Assembly (NCBI RefSeq): GCF_012489685.1
Contig: NC_080046.1
Span: 62,759,984-62,823,983 of the forward strand
Length of the DNA: 64,000 bases
DNA from: Lotus japonicus
Lineage: Eukaryota > Streptophyta > Magnoliopsida > Fabales > Fabaceae
Direction of reading: 5' to 3'
This document shows, piece after piece, positions 46,668 through 57,224 of the stretch. Every line of letters starts with the position of its first letter. Position 1 is the first letter of the stretch. The notes beneath the pieces are model-generated. The model was not told the origin of the DNA, made no database searches, and was given only the letters and a program-made list of their open reading frames with translations. The position numbers and the translations under genes were made by a program.

Positions 46668-49600
46668 TCCTACCTTGTATGCTTGGGATCACATTCATCT
46701 GGCCAAATTGCTGATGTTGAATCAGTAACCAACTCTCACTATGATTTCCTTGGACCTTACATGGGAAGGTATAGAAGAATTTAACCACAAAGTCCATAAA
46801 ATTTTGTGGTGGAAAAACCAATATGAACTGATTAGTTAAATTTTCTTATGTACATGCAGCACAGAGAAGGCCAAAGAAGCAATATTGTACTCTTATGATG
46901 ATAAATTTTTTAATGGCTTTGCTGCAGTATTTGATGAAAATGTAGCATCGAATATTGCAAGTAAGTAGTTGAGCTTCATGCATTTATCCTACGTATATCT
47001 GCCCATTTTGGACTTACTTAATTTTCTAACCATTGCTTTGTATTTGGTTCATGCAGAGCATCCGAATGTAATATCTGTAATCTTGAGCAAAAAACATACA
47101 ATGCACACAACTCACTCATGGTTTTTCCTTGGGTTAGCGGGAAAAACCGGTGAAGTTCCAAAGGCCTCATTATGGCAGAAATCATTTGGTGAAGATATAA
47201 TAATTGGAAGTATAGACTCAGGTAATGAATGATCGATCATTATCTTTACAATCGTTGATAATATATTCTTTTATCAATATATAAATAAAATGATTTCTAA
47301 ATTATGGTTTATGAATATTGATTGATAGGTGTTTGGCCTGAATCCAAGAGTTTTAGTGATGAAGGGATGGGACCAATCCCAACCAAGTGGAAAGGAATAT
47401 GTCAGACAGACAAAAACAATTCAGACAATTTTCACTGCAATAGGTTATTCTTTCTCTTTCAAAGTCCTCATAACAACTCCAATTTAAAGTTGGTTATATT
47501 TTAGTAAAAACATTCAGTCCTTATTAATATTAATTATATTTATTTAACTCTTGTTGTAAAAGAATTATGCAGCCATCATGCGTTTGTTGCAGAGTGCTTT
47601 TTATCTCCATGTTGTGAGGGCTGTTGTGGTTTTAGGAAAGAATCATGTATTTTTTGTATCTGCTAAATCTTGTTAGGTTGTTGGGATTCTTTTCATAGTT
47701 GGGCTTTGGCTTCTTTGAATTTAGGGTACTCTTTTTCCTTTTATAGGGTTTTTCCTAGTAAATGTTTTAATAAGGCCCTTACTCAAAGTTCTTGTTGGCC
47801 ATAGCCCGGGGCATGATGTCGGTGCGGGATGAATTTTGTAATTGTCTATCTTTTTGAAGTACCTCAATAAAATTATGTTGTTTGCTTTCAAAAAAAAATT
47901 GTTATGGCTATTGAAAGCAAATTTGTACGTATTTCAATATATGTTTGGAGATAGAAAGTTGTACCCAACAAGTTTAAATAGCTTCAGTAGAAGTTAAAAT
48001 TGAGCTTATTAAGATTGTGATTTGCATTAGTTGCATGATTAAAAAATTCTTCATCTTTTTAACTGTTTTTTTTATTTGAATTGATATTTGTTGCTCCTAT
48101 TTACACTCACTATTTTTGTATAGAAAGCTAATTGGCGCAAGATACTTCTACCAATCGTTTAAATCTTTTGGTGGCAAGGGTTCATTTGCAAGTGCTCGTG
48201 ACTTTGATGGTCATGGCACACACACACTATCCATTGCTGGAGGTAACATTGTTCATGGAGCAAGTGTATTTGGCCTTGGCAAGGGAACAGCGAGCGGTGC
48301 ATTACCAAAAGCTCGAGTGGCCTCTTATAAGGTGGGATGGCGATCAAAATATGGTCAACCAGACTCTTGTGATTTAGACATTTTGAGTGCTTATGAAAAG
48401 GCCATCAGTGATGGCGTTGATGTTATTTCAATGTCAATGGGTGATGAGAATCCCGAGGAGTTTATTTATAGTGCTACTTGCTTAGGGTCCTTCAAGGCGG
48501 TTGCTAATGGAATTATTGTTGTGAAGTCTGGAGGAAACAAAGGACCTTCTCCTAATACTGTCACCAACTTGGAACCGTGGGTAATCACGGTGGCTGCAAG
48601 CACAACAGACAGAGAGTTTTTTAGCTATATTACCCTTGGCAACAAGAAAGTCCTTAAGGTATTTTAATCTGTCTATCATCCCTTACCTTTACATTCTTGT
48701 ATATAATAGTCTATATCATTAAGACCTAAGCTTGATCTTGTTCTTTTATTGTTAGGGAACAAGCTTTCATAAGTCTGACTTAACACCTGGGAAATTCTAC
48801 CCGTTGGTCAGGGGTGTTGATGTCAAAGCCCGCGATGCATCTGCCGAAAATGCGTAAGAGAACTTAAATTAAGTTGATCCTCTTAATTCTTTTTTACCTA
48901 TGATAGTGAGTATTCTCTTGATATAATTAATTCTTGTAGCATGTTATGCGAGAGTGGAGCTATTGATGAAAAAAAGGCAAAGGGAAAAATACTATTTTGC
49001 CTTTTAGGTGGTGATTTTTCGGTGTATGAGAAGGGTGTGGAAGCAGCGCGTGCAGGCGCGGTTGGATTGATTTTGGCTAGTGACGGGGATTTAGAAGTTG
49101 CTGAATGCCCTGATGATGTTCATGTGCTTCCTGCTTCACATGTCAACTCTAAAGATGCTAGTTACATTCTGAATTACATCAAGCACAACAGGTAGTTTTC
49201 TTCCTTATGCTCCATGCTTTTGAAATTGATTTATCCATGCCTAACAATTTTATACTATGCACATATGATGCAGGTCGCCCAAGGCTCATATTTCAAGGGT
49301 GGAAACACAACTGGGCATAAACCCCGCACCTTATGTTGCTTCATTTTCTTCAAGGGGCCCAAATCGTCTTGACCCAGCAATCCTTAAGGTTGCGTTTGTT
49401 TTTCATGATTATAAATCACGCTTTAGGCTATCTTAAACCTTAATTGATCATGTATTATTTCTGTTTCAGCCTGACATCACTGCACCGGGAGTAAACATTA
49501 TCGCTGCTTGTGCTGGTGCGTATATGGGAACTCCTTTCATTAAAATGTCAGGCACCTCAATGGCAGCTCCTCATGTTGCCGGCATTGCTGGATTGCTTAA

Positions 49601-50339
49601 ATCAATCCATCCTGATTGGAGTGCTGCTGCTATAAGTCAGCACTAATGACCACAGGTAAATGGGTTTGTTTACACGTACACTTATAGCTATAAGATCATT
49701 GCATTGACATTCAATTTCTTATACCATTTATTATAAAAAATAACCTCTCCTTCTGCAGCAAGTACAGAAGATAACTCTGGAGGGCCTATGTGGGAGTCAG
49801 ATTATTCAGAATTGGAAGAGGCAACTCCATTTGCTTGTGGCGCAGGCCACATTCAACCTAATCGTGCTATGGACCCAGGTCTTGTGTATGATTTGGATGT
49901 TTGTGATTACTTGGACTACCTATCACAGCGTGGTTGTGATAGTTTTGATCTAGAGATGTTCTACAACAGACCGTATACTCCTTCAAAGTCATTCAAAATC
50001 GGAAATTTTAATTATCCGTCTATTGTGGTTCTTGACCTTGATCTTGGACGCTCTGTGACGGTTAGTCGTGTTTTTACGAATGTTGGGTCCCCCAGCGAGT
50101 ATAGAGTGAAAATCAAGGCACATCCACAATTGCAAGTTGTAGTTAAGCCTCACATTTTGACCTTCAAGAAAAAAGGTCAAAAAAAGGAGTTTAAGGTAAC
50201 ATTTACCTGGAAGCCTAAGACGAAGACGAAGGCGAAGGCGAAGGCAAAGACAAAGACTGAATATGTCTTTGGAAGGATACTTTGGAGTGACGGGGAGCAC
50301 GATGTGAACACTCCTATCACGGTTAGATACCCCAAGTAG
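46668..50339 (+). pseudogene. Subtilase, copy 2, with one-base frameshift
   Basis: Same ten exons as copy 1 shifted by 9115 bases: 46668-46768, 46860-46960, 47057-47221, 47329-47443, 48124-48658, 48756-48853, 48940-49191, 49274-49388, 49470-49655 and 49759-50339. In the Ser-exon one C is missing near 49633, so after WSAAAI the frame reads into a stop a few codons on. This would remove the Fn3-like domain. The rest, including the catalytic residues, is unchanged. Given the assembly context, the missing base may be a sequencing error and this may not be a second gene at all. Confidence 0.8.
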
Positions 50340-50569
50340 CTTCCTTGTGAATTCCATCGTATTGTAATAATTAATATGATTACTTAAGCCATTTGGCAAT
50401 TCTGTTCTAGTACTTAAGCTTTACTGTTTCAGGCATTTAATTTCAAATTCATGTTCTGTGACTGTATGACCGTAGAGAAATTATCTAGAAAAACAGAAAT
50501 TCCTTCTGCACTCATGAAGTGTACCAAATCAGAACAAATTTTACTGTCTGCTGTATTTTGGTTCTGTTT

Positions 50570-50760
50570 ACAAAGGAACACTTGCAGGTGGTGGATCAAT
50601 TGTTGTAGTTAAAATGTTAAATCTTCAAAAAAGAAATGCCAAGACCCTAATCTTTGAGTACATGTCTAATGGTAGTGTTCAGGTGATGCATCGAAATTTT
50701 CGTTGTGATATAAAGCCAAACAATGTTCTTCTTGGCAATGATATGGTGGTCCGGTCATGT
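50570..50760 (+). pseudogene. LRR receptor kinase scrap, copy 2
   Basis: Same sequence as at 41455-41645 with one extra base near 50752 that lengthens the open frame. Confidence 0.72.
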
Positions 50761-50773
50761 TTGAAATTGAAGC

Positions 50774-51100
50774 TATCTGTTTTCTTCATGGTATTTCCAA
50801 GTAATTGGATAGCATGTTATTTTATGAGATGTCAGTTATTTAGCTTCCTTCCTTTTTTGAGTTGCTTTTATTCTCCTTATTTTGAATTTATATTCTCCTT
50901 TTTATTGTTTAAGTTGCTTGCTGAAGTACCACGAGGCACACTTTTCATATGCTGCTGATTTGCATTCTTGCAAGGTAGGCGGCTATGTCCGTGAAGTCTG
51001 CACCACTGTATGAGACTAATAGGTGCTGCTGAGAGAGACTGCATTAACATTATCCTGCCATCAATTGGATAATTAAGAACATCAATAAACAAGAATACTT
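50774..51100 (+). repeat. Local direct repeat, unit A
   Basis: A diverged copy of this segment lies at 52540-53030. It shares ttggatagcatgtt, ttgagttgcttttatt, gatttgcattcttgcaagg and attaacattatcctgccatc in order. The second copy has gained a SINE, and a Helitron start interrupts its end. Confidence 0.8.
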
Positions 51101-51516
51101 AGTATAACAATCGGGCATTGATCATCACAATGTCACCAGTTATATGCAAAGCCCTGATTTAAAACTTGTATACGTTATAAAATTATCAAATGGCAAATGA
51201 ACATTTGAGTTCCTTTCCTTTGAAAAGTATCACTAACACTAGTGAAGAAAAAAAGTTTAATTATAAAATAGTATACATGAGTTCCATGAACTATATTCAG
51301 GACACCCTCAGTAAAAACAACCTTCATTGCCAATTCTGCAAGCATTATAGAAGCACCTCGAAATAGATTGTCTTTTATCCTGTAGCTATCCCTTTGGTTA
51401 CAAAGGCAACAAGGTGTACAGTTTGCAAACAAGAAAGTTCACTATCTCCAGAGATGTTAAGTTCCAGTAGGATATTTTCCCCTTTGCAGCATTTCCTAGT
51501 TCTCCTTGCATCTCGT

Positions 51517-52510
51517 CTTTGTTTCCAGAAGTCGTACTGACTATTCCTACTGATATTGATGCTGAAGTAGAAGCCAGGGAACCCCACACTCCTTCTTTAC
51601 CATCAAATCAATATGAACCAGATCCCACCCCTACACCACAGTCTGCTTCTGGTCCTTCACACCACCATCAACAGCCTTTGAGAAAATCATCTCGTGTAAC
51701 AAGGTTACCAAATCATCTTAAGGATTATTCCTTGATAGTGGCTTATCCAATTCAGATTCATGTCACATACGACAAATTGTCATCCTCATATCTTTCCTTT
51801 GTCAATCAAGTTTTTGGAATCTATGAACCCCAATACTATCATCAAGCTGTTAAATTTCCTAAATGGAGGAAAGCTGTGGCAGAGGAAACTTCTGCTCTTG
51901 AGTCGAACAATACTTGGACCATCGTGTCAGACTGTCAGTGTCACTGCCCTCACACAAGCAAGCTATTGGTGGTCGATGGATTTATAAGGTGAAATATAAA
52001 TCTGATGGTTCAGTGGAGACGTATAGGGCCCGATTGGTGGCTAAAGGCTTCACACAACAGCCAGGGATTGATTTTATAGACACCTTCAGTTCTGTAGCTA
52101 AATTTACAAGTTATAACTGTGAGAGTCTTACTTTCTGTTGATGCAATTAAAAATTGGAATCTCATTCAATTGGACATAAATAATGCCTTCTTGAATGGAT
52201 ATTTATTTGAAAGAGGTATACATAATACATGACTTTCCCTCTTCGTTATCCTAAGCAATTTGAAAACATGGCTTGTAAGTTGAACAAATCACTATATGGA
52301 TTGAGACATGCCTCGAGGCAGTGGTTTTGCAATTTTATAGCTGCTGTAAAGCAATATGGTTTCAAGCAATCAACTAGTGATTACTCACTTTTTAGCAAAG
52401 GCACAAGTTCTTCTTTGGTCATCCTTTTGGTTCATGTCGATGACATCATTCTTGCTGACCAGATCCAAGGGTTTTGCAAGAGGTTCAAGCTCACTTAGCC
52501 AAAACTTTCA
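51517..52510 (+). pseudogene. Copia integrase-RT fragment
   Basis: Continues past the point where copy 1 was cut. In order: [18 protein letters not shown], then in other frames [48 protein letters not shown] and VILLVHVDDIILA. These are the ordered motifs of copia reverse transcriptase, with the YVDD box read as HVDD. Several frame breaks and internal stops. No LTRs found nearby. Dead. Confidence 0.9.
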
Positions 52511-52539
52511 AGCTGAAGGTACTAGTTGAAAAAAATAAT

Positions 52540-53030
52540 TTGTCTTCTTCATGGTATTTTCAACTGGATTGAAATTGTAGTAATTGGATAGCATGTTGTT
52601 TTATGAGATCTCGGATATCTAGCTTTTTTCCTTTTTTTGAGTTGCTTTTATTTTGGTATTTCTATTCTCCTTATATTGTTTGAGTTGCTTGCTGAATTAC
52701 CACGAGACACATTTTTCACGCATCGAGAGTTAGCTCAAGTGGTAAGAGCTAAGGATATAAGGGTTGGAGAGGGGAAGGTCCAGGGTTAGAATCTTGGAAT
52801 AAAAATTTGAAGGGATTTTCTAACTTACTAACAACTAATCATTAATATTTGCCTATAAAAAAAAAACTAGGCACATTTTTCATCTGCTTTTGATTTGCAT
52901 TCTTGCAAGGTAGGCAGCTATGGCATGGAAGTATGCACCACTATGTGAGACTGATAGATGCTGCTGAGAGAGACTTCATTAACATTATCCTGCCATCAAT
53001 TAGATAATTAAGAACATCAATAAACAAGAA
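52540..53030 (+). repeat. Local direct repeat, unit B
   Basis: Second, diverged copy of 50774-51100, interrupted by the SINE at 52719-52868 and ended by the Helitron start at 53031. Copia sequence lies between the two units. Confidence 0.8.
52719..52868 (+). mobile_element. tRNA-derived SINE
   Basis: The head reads gagttagctcaagtggtaagagc, an A-box-like tRNA start. About 50 bases on, ggtccagggttagaatc resembles a B-box. It ends in an A-run. An 11-bp target duplication cacatttttca is present on both sides (52708-52718 and 52872-52882). The paralogous unit at 50933-50965 shows the site without the insert. Confidence 0.88.
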
Positions 53031-53225
53031 TCTTCTATATATATATACATATGTAAAAGATTCTTGAGATTTAGCATTAAATAGATAAGAAAAAAACTTA
53101 AATAACTTTGTATTAAAATACATTAAGTAATAAATAATTTCTTTCTAATAAATATATTAAATAATAAAATTAAAAGCTGAAAAAATTTGTATTGTGAAAC
53201 GATATTCAACTTTCTACATTAAATA
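53031..53225 (+). mobile_element. Helitron 5' end, outer
   Basis: Starts TCTTCTATATATATATAC. Upstream sequence matches unit A up to aacaagaa, where unit A continues with T, so the insertion lies between A and T as Helitrons require. The A/T-rich body resembles 9319-9660. No 3' partner can be fixed within this side of the window. Confidence 0.65.
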
Positions 53226-53554
53226 CTCCCTCCGTTCCAGAAAGTTTACAGTTTAAGGTTGTGGCTCAAAGACTAAGAAAGCAATTATTGATAGTATAAT
53301 TTGACTAGATTGCCCTTATTTAATTTTACTAGTATGATGTGCAACTATTAAATTATACTTAGATAGAGAAGAATGTAGTTAATAGAGAAGAGTTGTAATT
53401 GGTTAATATGAAAGATGATAAGTGAGAGAAAATGTATTAAATGAGGGTATAGGTGGAAAAAATTAGCAAAAAATGCATTGGTTTTCTAAAACAACAAACA
53501 TTTTAAAATATTGAAAGATGGTCCAAAACAACAAACTTTCTGGAACGGAGGGAG
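53226..53554. mobile_element. Stowaway-type MITE
   Basis: Ends CTCCCTCCGTTCC and GGAACGGAGGGAG are inverted repeats flanked by TA on both sides. 329 bp, non-coding. This is the hallmark of Stowaway (Tc1/mariner) MITEs. It lies inside the Helitron body. Confidence 0.95.
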
Positions 53555-53699
53555 TAATAAAATTTATAAACTTTAAAATTTGACTTCAGTTCTAGATTAG
53601 TGATAAACATTAAGAATTAAGATTAATTAATAATCAAATAATATTTTATTTTAATAATTAACATAAATATTTTTCAATTGATAAATATTGCGATAAGGT

Positions 53700-54677
53700 A
53701 TTTTACTATTAACGATGGTTATCTGTGGTTGAGAAGGGCTATGTCAGGTCCTTTTTATGGGGATGGTTGGAGTTAGATTTGGAGATTAAAAGTTCCGGAG
53801 AAGGTCAGACTGTTTGCGTGGCAGTATTGCAGCCGGAGACATTGCTCCATTGTTTACGGGATTGCGAGGTTTCCAAGTGTGTGTGGCTCTCCGTTGGGTT
53901 CTCTGCTGGGGATTTCTGGAGTAGCTTCTCCTTTCGCGGCTGGGTGGACTCGGTTCCAGAAGTAAATTTGGAGAAATTATTCATCCTTGCTTGGTGTATT
54001 TGGAAGAACCGTTGTTGTTCTGTATTTGAGGAGACTGCTAGCTCAGTCCATTTTGTTACTGGTATCGTTGCTCCTCTTCTCCGTGTGCTGGATGGTGTGA
54101 TGCGTCATGGTCTTGTGCGATCCCCTCGGTGGGTTACGTGGCAGTTTCCAGCACAAGGTTGGGTCTGTTTGAACGTAGGTGGTAGCTCCAAAGGGAATCC
54201 TAGATCAGCGGGGTTCGGTGGGGTGCTGAGGATGGGGGAAGTGGTTTCCTCCTAGGATTCGCGGTCTCTATTGGGCATTCCGAGATTCTCCACGCTGAAT
54301 TGATGGCTATCCTTCAGGGCCTTCGTGCTTGTTGGGACAAGGGCTATCGTCACGTACATGTCTTCTTTGATTCTGCTCTAGTTGTTGACATGATGAAGGG
54401 GTCCGTTCCTCAGTTTCATGTCTATGCTGCTCTTATTTTTTCTATCAGTCCATGCTGCATCGATCTTGGCAAGTTGAGTTGCGACATACTCCTCGGGAGG
54501 GTAATGGCCCGACGGATTTCACGGCAAAGCTTGGTGCTGATCTTCCTTCGGTGCAACTCCAACACTTCATAGAGCCTCCTTCGGGTCTTGCTCCTTTGCT
54601 GCTAGCGGATAGCCTTGGTGCTCCTCAATTGAGGCCTTAGTTTTTCTTTCGTTTAGCACCATGTACCAAAAAAAAAA
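53700..54677 (+). pseudogene. LINE 3' part with RNase H domain
   Basis: Reads WRLKVPEKVRLFAW (zf-RVT start), LHCLRDCEVSKCVW, LFILAWCIWKNRC, then CLNVGGSSKGNPRSAGFGGV, ILHAELMAILQGLRAC and VFFDSALVVDMM. This is the LINE RNase H domain (RVT_3). The first catalytic Asp of NVDGS is replaced (NVGGS), while the later Glu (HAEL) and Asp (FDSA) remain. Frame breaks near 53780, 54255 and 54440. It ends gtttagcaccatgtacc with an A-run at 54667-54677, the usual LINE tail. 5'-truncated and dead. Confidence 0.9.
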
Positions 54678-54710
54678 CTATAACATATGTGTACATTTTT
54701 TGATCTATCA

Positions 54711-54711
<1 letters not shown>

Positions 54712-54755
<44 letters not shown>
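54712..54755. repeat. (TA)n microsatellite
   Basis: Continuous TA dinucleotides. Confidence 0.9.
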
Positions 54756-54757
<2 letters not shown>

Positions 54758-54972
54758 TTAAGCAAAACTCAAGTTTTGCATTGTATTTAAAGCATCCCAA
54801 AAAATTGTAATAAATATATTAAACAATAATAGAATTAAAATTGAAAAAATTTATATTGTCAAAAACTATTCAACCACTTAAATTAAATAACAACATTTAT
54901 AAACTTAAAATAAGAAAATAATATTTATTAAAAATAATAATAAATATAAAATAATTTTAAATTAAAAAACTA

Positions 54973-55664
54973 TCTATCTATATATATATGTAAACCCACT
55001 TTAGCTTAGTAGCTTAGTATTAAATAGATTAAGCAATAAAGTGTTTTTATGCTACATTAAGAAATGAAGTTGAACAAAAGGCTATTCATCTTAGTATTTC
55101 ATAACAGCTTTCATAACTTGCATTATGAAAAAAAAAGCTATTAAAAGGCCGTAACCTTCATTATGTAATAAAATGCTATTAAAAGGATGCATTTCTAGAA
55201 CACATGATTTGAATGGTGAACCATTTCGTAACTACTTCAGTAACTAAGCTATTCAACTTATTAATTAAAAGATGGACATTTCTAGAACACAGGATGTGAA
55301 CCATTTCTTAACAATTTTTGTAACTGAGACGGGCTATTCATATATTAACAGTTACCTCCTTGAGGAAATCACTCAGATTTCGTAACCTGCATTATACAAT
55401 TATATGGCAGTACTGCAACTTCCAAACTGATAAAAAAAATTAAAGACTTTTCAGCTACCTACATCAAAAAAAAATACAATGGATTAAATTAAACTATGCA
55501 TCTATTGTGTATCTCTATATAAACAAATCACTCACACACTTAAGTCATACATATCGACTCCATCAAAGTGAGAAAAAAATGGATACCGTCACTAGCTATT
55601 TCAACAAGTATGTCATTTTTTATAACATTAGTTGATTGAAATTGAGAAGATTTTGATCAAGAAT
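54973..55664 (+). mobile_element. Helitron 5' end, inner, with short gene-start-like segment
   Basis: TCTATCTATATATATATGTA follows an A, as expected for a Helitron start, and resembles the start at 53031. About 55512 has a tctatataaac TATA-like box. About 55578 has an ATG with a short open frame (MDTVTSYFNK), perhaps a captured gene start. The helicase relic follows at 55665, and a matching 3' end is at 9291-9318 in the left-hand copy of this locus. Confidence 0.55.
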
Positions 55665-55829
55665 CGTAAGTAATATCTCATTGATTTTGATGGAATTCCA
55701 TTGCCAGAACTCAGCAATAGAAACATTGGACAACACACTTATTAGAGAAGAGAAGCACGAAAGATGTCACTCATTACTAAATGAGCAGCAAAGAGAAATA
55801 TACAATCATGTTATACACGTGGTAACCAC
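55665..55829 (+). pseudogene. Helitron helicase relic, N-terminal portion
   Basis: Reads DFDGIPLPELSNRNI, then after a frame shift LIREEKHERCHSLLNEQQRE and IYNHVIHVVT. This is the segment of Helitron Pif1-like helicases just before the Walker A motif. It is cut by the LTR element and resumes at 62200 (NTGGLYFVY), in frame across the five-base target duplication. Confidence 0.85.
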
Positions 55830-57224
55830 TGTTGAAAGATTTTTTTACCACTCTACGTTGAATCTCTCAAGACTCAATTGTAGTATAGTAAAGGGTTTTG
55901 TCGTATCCACAGGGAGGTGTAATACTTATGCCGTTCAATAGCTAACAGACTTAAATGATGGTTTACAAATATATTGGGTGTTTGTTTAAAAACATAAAAA
56001 CATAAATAAAGAAGATAAAAGAGTTGGATTCACCAAGGTAGATAGTTTTGCTGATATTAGAGTTTCGTTGTCTGACCTCTATGTATTCTATTGATTCACA
56101 TACAAATATAGTTCTATGAAATTGATTCCTCCCACCATTTCTTATCTTACTACCCAGTCCCCCGGCGTAGAAGATTATCAACTCAGCTATATTAACACTC
56201 AATCCCTTGATCGATTAACAATAATGAGTAGCATTAAGCATGGATGTTTGAATGGACTAATGATCTAACCCTATCCCTAGACCTTAGAATCATTAGATGA
56301 TTTTACCTATTTCAGGTTTAAATAGCTAGTTCCCACCATCCTATTAAACCTAAATTCATGTTCTAGGTGATCAATCCAAAACAAGCATAAAGCACAAGGT
56401 AAAATCATTGAATCATGGCAAAGATACATATGATTAACTCTAGTTCAGACTCAAGAACGTGTGAGTTCCCTACACAAGTTTGAATCAATCAAAATACCCA
56501 AGGGGATCAACCTGAGATATAGCATGAAGCAAAAGAGAAAACCATTGATTCTTTAACATAGAAACATCAAATTTGCATGAAAGGAAATCAAATAGATTAC
56601 ATGAGCATCAAAACAACTAGTTCTAATCCCAACAAATGAGAAATTAGCTATCCATTTCCATGGATAGCTTTACAATCATAAAAGAGAAGAAGAACGATGA
56701 AAAACCGAATCCGTGACGGTTCCCCGGCGATGAAACCGGCTCCAAAGCCTTCTCTCTAGCCTCCTAGACCTTCCTTGATGATCTCCTTCAAGTTCTCTCT
56801 GTTTGGGTTCTGTTCTAAGTCTCCAAAATCGAGTTCTCTTTTGAAACTAAAGAAAAATCCTTTTATAATGATTTCTGCATCTGTGTAGAGTGTTGGGTGC
56901 CCCTTTATTGGCGCTGGGCGCCCAGTTACTTCAAGGTTAGGTTTCTGGAACCGCCATAGGCGCTGGGCGGCCACTGACAAGCGCTGGGCACCTTGATGAT
57001 CCAAAAATTCTTCAAGTCTCATGAAAATATACATTTTTTCTTGAGAACTTAGACCCTACTTCAAAATTTGAGAATATAATCAATCATAAAACACATTTGA
57101 GCTTAATTCTCAATCAAATAACAAATATCAATCAAGATTAGGAGAACTAATAAGGATTTCTCATGAATCACTTAAGATAAGTGCCTAAAATGAATTCAAA
57201 TATACGTAAAAATGGCACTTATCA
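55830..57224 (-). repeat. 3' LTR, full length (1395 bp)
   Basis: Retains the 218 bp (about 56770-56990) lost from the 5' LTR, bounded by ccttgatgat on both sides. The retained part has several gcgctgggcg motifs. Confidence 0.92.

Larger units (their letters stand above)
42872..51887. repeat. 9.0-kb duplicated block, copy 2
   Basis: Begins at the first base after the gap with the same base that begins copy 1 at 33758, and reaches the point where copy 1 stops. Differences noted: loss of one base in the subtilase Ser-exon near 49633; extra bases near 50752, 51361 and 51460; one base fewer near 43941 and in homopolymers near 43580 and 51812; a few substitutions. Confidence 0.97.

Noticed and set aside
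33758..51887. Tandem pair of subtilase genes as a gene cluster
   Set aside because: The copies meet exactly at an artificial 100-N gap and are too alike, so I treat them as one locus until reads show otherwise.
52719..52800. tRNA gene
   Set aside because: The tRNA-like head is the start of a SINE. It cannot fold as a full cloverleaf and has an A-tail and target duplication.
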